Below, one piece after another: positions 63,471 to 64,000 of a DNA stretch of 64,000 bases (positions are counted from its first letter, which is position 1; each line of letters opens with the position of its first letter). Position numbers and translations under genes: made by a program. Source of the stretch: Hirundichthys speculiger (lineage: Eukaryota; Chordata; Actinopteri; Beloniformes; Exocoetidae); the NCBI GenBank assembly GCA_018398805.1, contig JAGFBZ010000699.1, forward strand, positions 1 through 64,000, given 5' to 3'. The notes below the pieces were generated by a model. The model saw only the letters and a list, made by a program, of their open reading frames with translations, ran no database searches and had not been told where the DNA came from.

Positions 63471-64000
63471 GGTGTAACGGTACACAAAACTCTCGGTTCG
63501 GTTCGTACCTCGGTTTTGAGGTCACGGTTCGGTTCATTTTCGGTACAGTAAGAAAACAAAATGCAAAATATAAATGTGCTAGTTGTTTATTACACACTTT
63601 TGTGCTTTTAAAACAATAAGAACATTAGCCTATACAAAGCTAGAATTTTGCTCAAAAATATAAATACGATATTCTGAAATGTAGATATTTTGAAAAACAA
63701 AATAAAAATAATATTGGCTCAGACTTTTTCTTAAAGAAAATATCCATCTGATGTGCAAAATTGAACAGTTGCAACACTGAACAGTTTCAAGTTGTTGCTC
63801 AGATTAAATAACATGAATAAGGCTCAGACTGTTTCTTTAAAAACTAATCATTTTATTCTTTCATAAAGTCCCGGTATGATTTTCTGGCTAAAATGTGGAC
63901 GAGAAGGTAATTGATATCGGGGCTCAAATACTTTTATCGTGTGTTTGAAGCCAGCGTTTAGGATGATTAGGGTCTTAAATCTGCAGCTATAAAACACACT
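63471..64000. mobile_element. hAT-type element start (AGGGGTGTAACGGTACA), open at edge
   Basis: AGGGGTGTAACGGTACACAA followed by CTCGGTTCGGTTCGTACCTCG is the familiar terminus of a fish hAT group. The AT-rich interior runs to the end of the window. Confidence 0.65.

Larger units (their letters stand above)
58444..64000 (-). other. 5' part of pou2f1 intron, open at right edge
   Basis: It contains a Tc1 element exploded by nested insertions (58509-62664), then a MADF fragment, hAT fragments and the start of another hAT-type element. I found no pou2f1 exon here. The stretch 63033-63360 shows nothing identifiable apart from possible hAT-derived sequence. Confidence 0.75.

Noticed and set aside
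58444..64000. Further upstream pou2f1 exons
   Set aside because: I looked on the minus strand for the Q-rich LQQLQQLQQQ or QAQLLAAAVQQ-type sequence of Oct-1 and found none; this stretch is transposon-filled intron.

Overview
This is vertebrate nuclear DNA, almost certainly from a ray-finned (teleost) fish. It has split genes with GT-AG introns, fish-type Tc1, hAT, piggyBac-like, L1/L2 and R2-superfamily transposable elements, and two genes that also lie tail to tail in human (CD247 and POU2F1 at 1q24). I recognise only two host protein-coding genes. Nearly everything else is tandem repeat or mobile DNA.

Region 1 (1-9335) is a minisatellite of 15-bp units that runs off the left edge of the window and stops about 165 bp before a start codon. 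Region 2 (9501-29142, + strand) is a seven-exon gene for a small CD3-zeta-like (CD247-like) adaptor. Its product has a signal peptide, a very short ectodomain, a zeta-type transmembrane helix with an acidic residue, one ITAM, a lysine-rich segment and a proline-rich tail, 129 residues in all. Intron 4 (8.7 kb) lies between the first tyrosine of the ITAM and the rest of it. Most of that intron is a 7.2-kb satellite of 20-bp units, each carrying AATAAA on the sense strand. A hAT-type element lies in the 3' untranslated region, and two AATAAA signals follow it.

Region 3 (about 30.2-58.4 kb, continuing to 64 kb, - strand) holds the last ten coding exons of pou2f1 (Oct-1): part of the glutamine-rich activation region, the POU-specific domain, the homeodomain and the Ser/Thr/Ala-rich C-terminus. 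The 5' exons are outside the window. Its introns are packed with DNA transposons, many with exact target-site duplications (8 bp for hAT, TTAA for piggyBac-like, TA for Tc1). Three insertions sit only 23-29 bp inside a 5' splice site. One exon junction carries a 1-nt frame conflict, probably a homopolymer error.

Region 4 (58.5-64 kb), in the upstream pou2f1 intron, is a nest of elements. A fish Tc1 copy is interrupted by a 5'-truncated L1 whose tail contains a 1.5-kb minisatellite, followed by poly(A) and an exact 10-bp target-site duplication. Next come small inverted-repeat elements, a MADF-domain fragment and hAT remnants.

The two genes are an immune-receptor signalling adaptor and a broadly acting octamer-binding transcription factor; nothing in the sequence shows a direct functional link beyond conserved neighbourhood. 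The most interesting hypothesis is that the polyadenylation-signal satellite in the ITAM-splitting intron promotes short, ITAM-less forms of the adaptor. All gene calls come from reading the sequence and remembered family features; no search was run.
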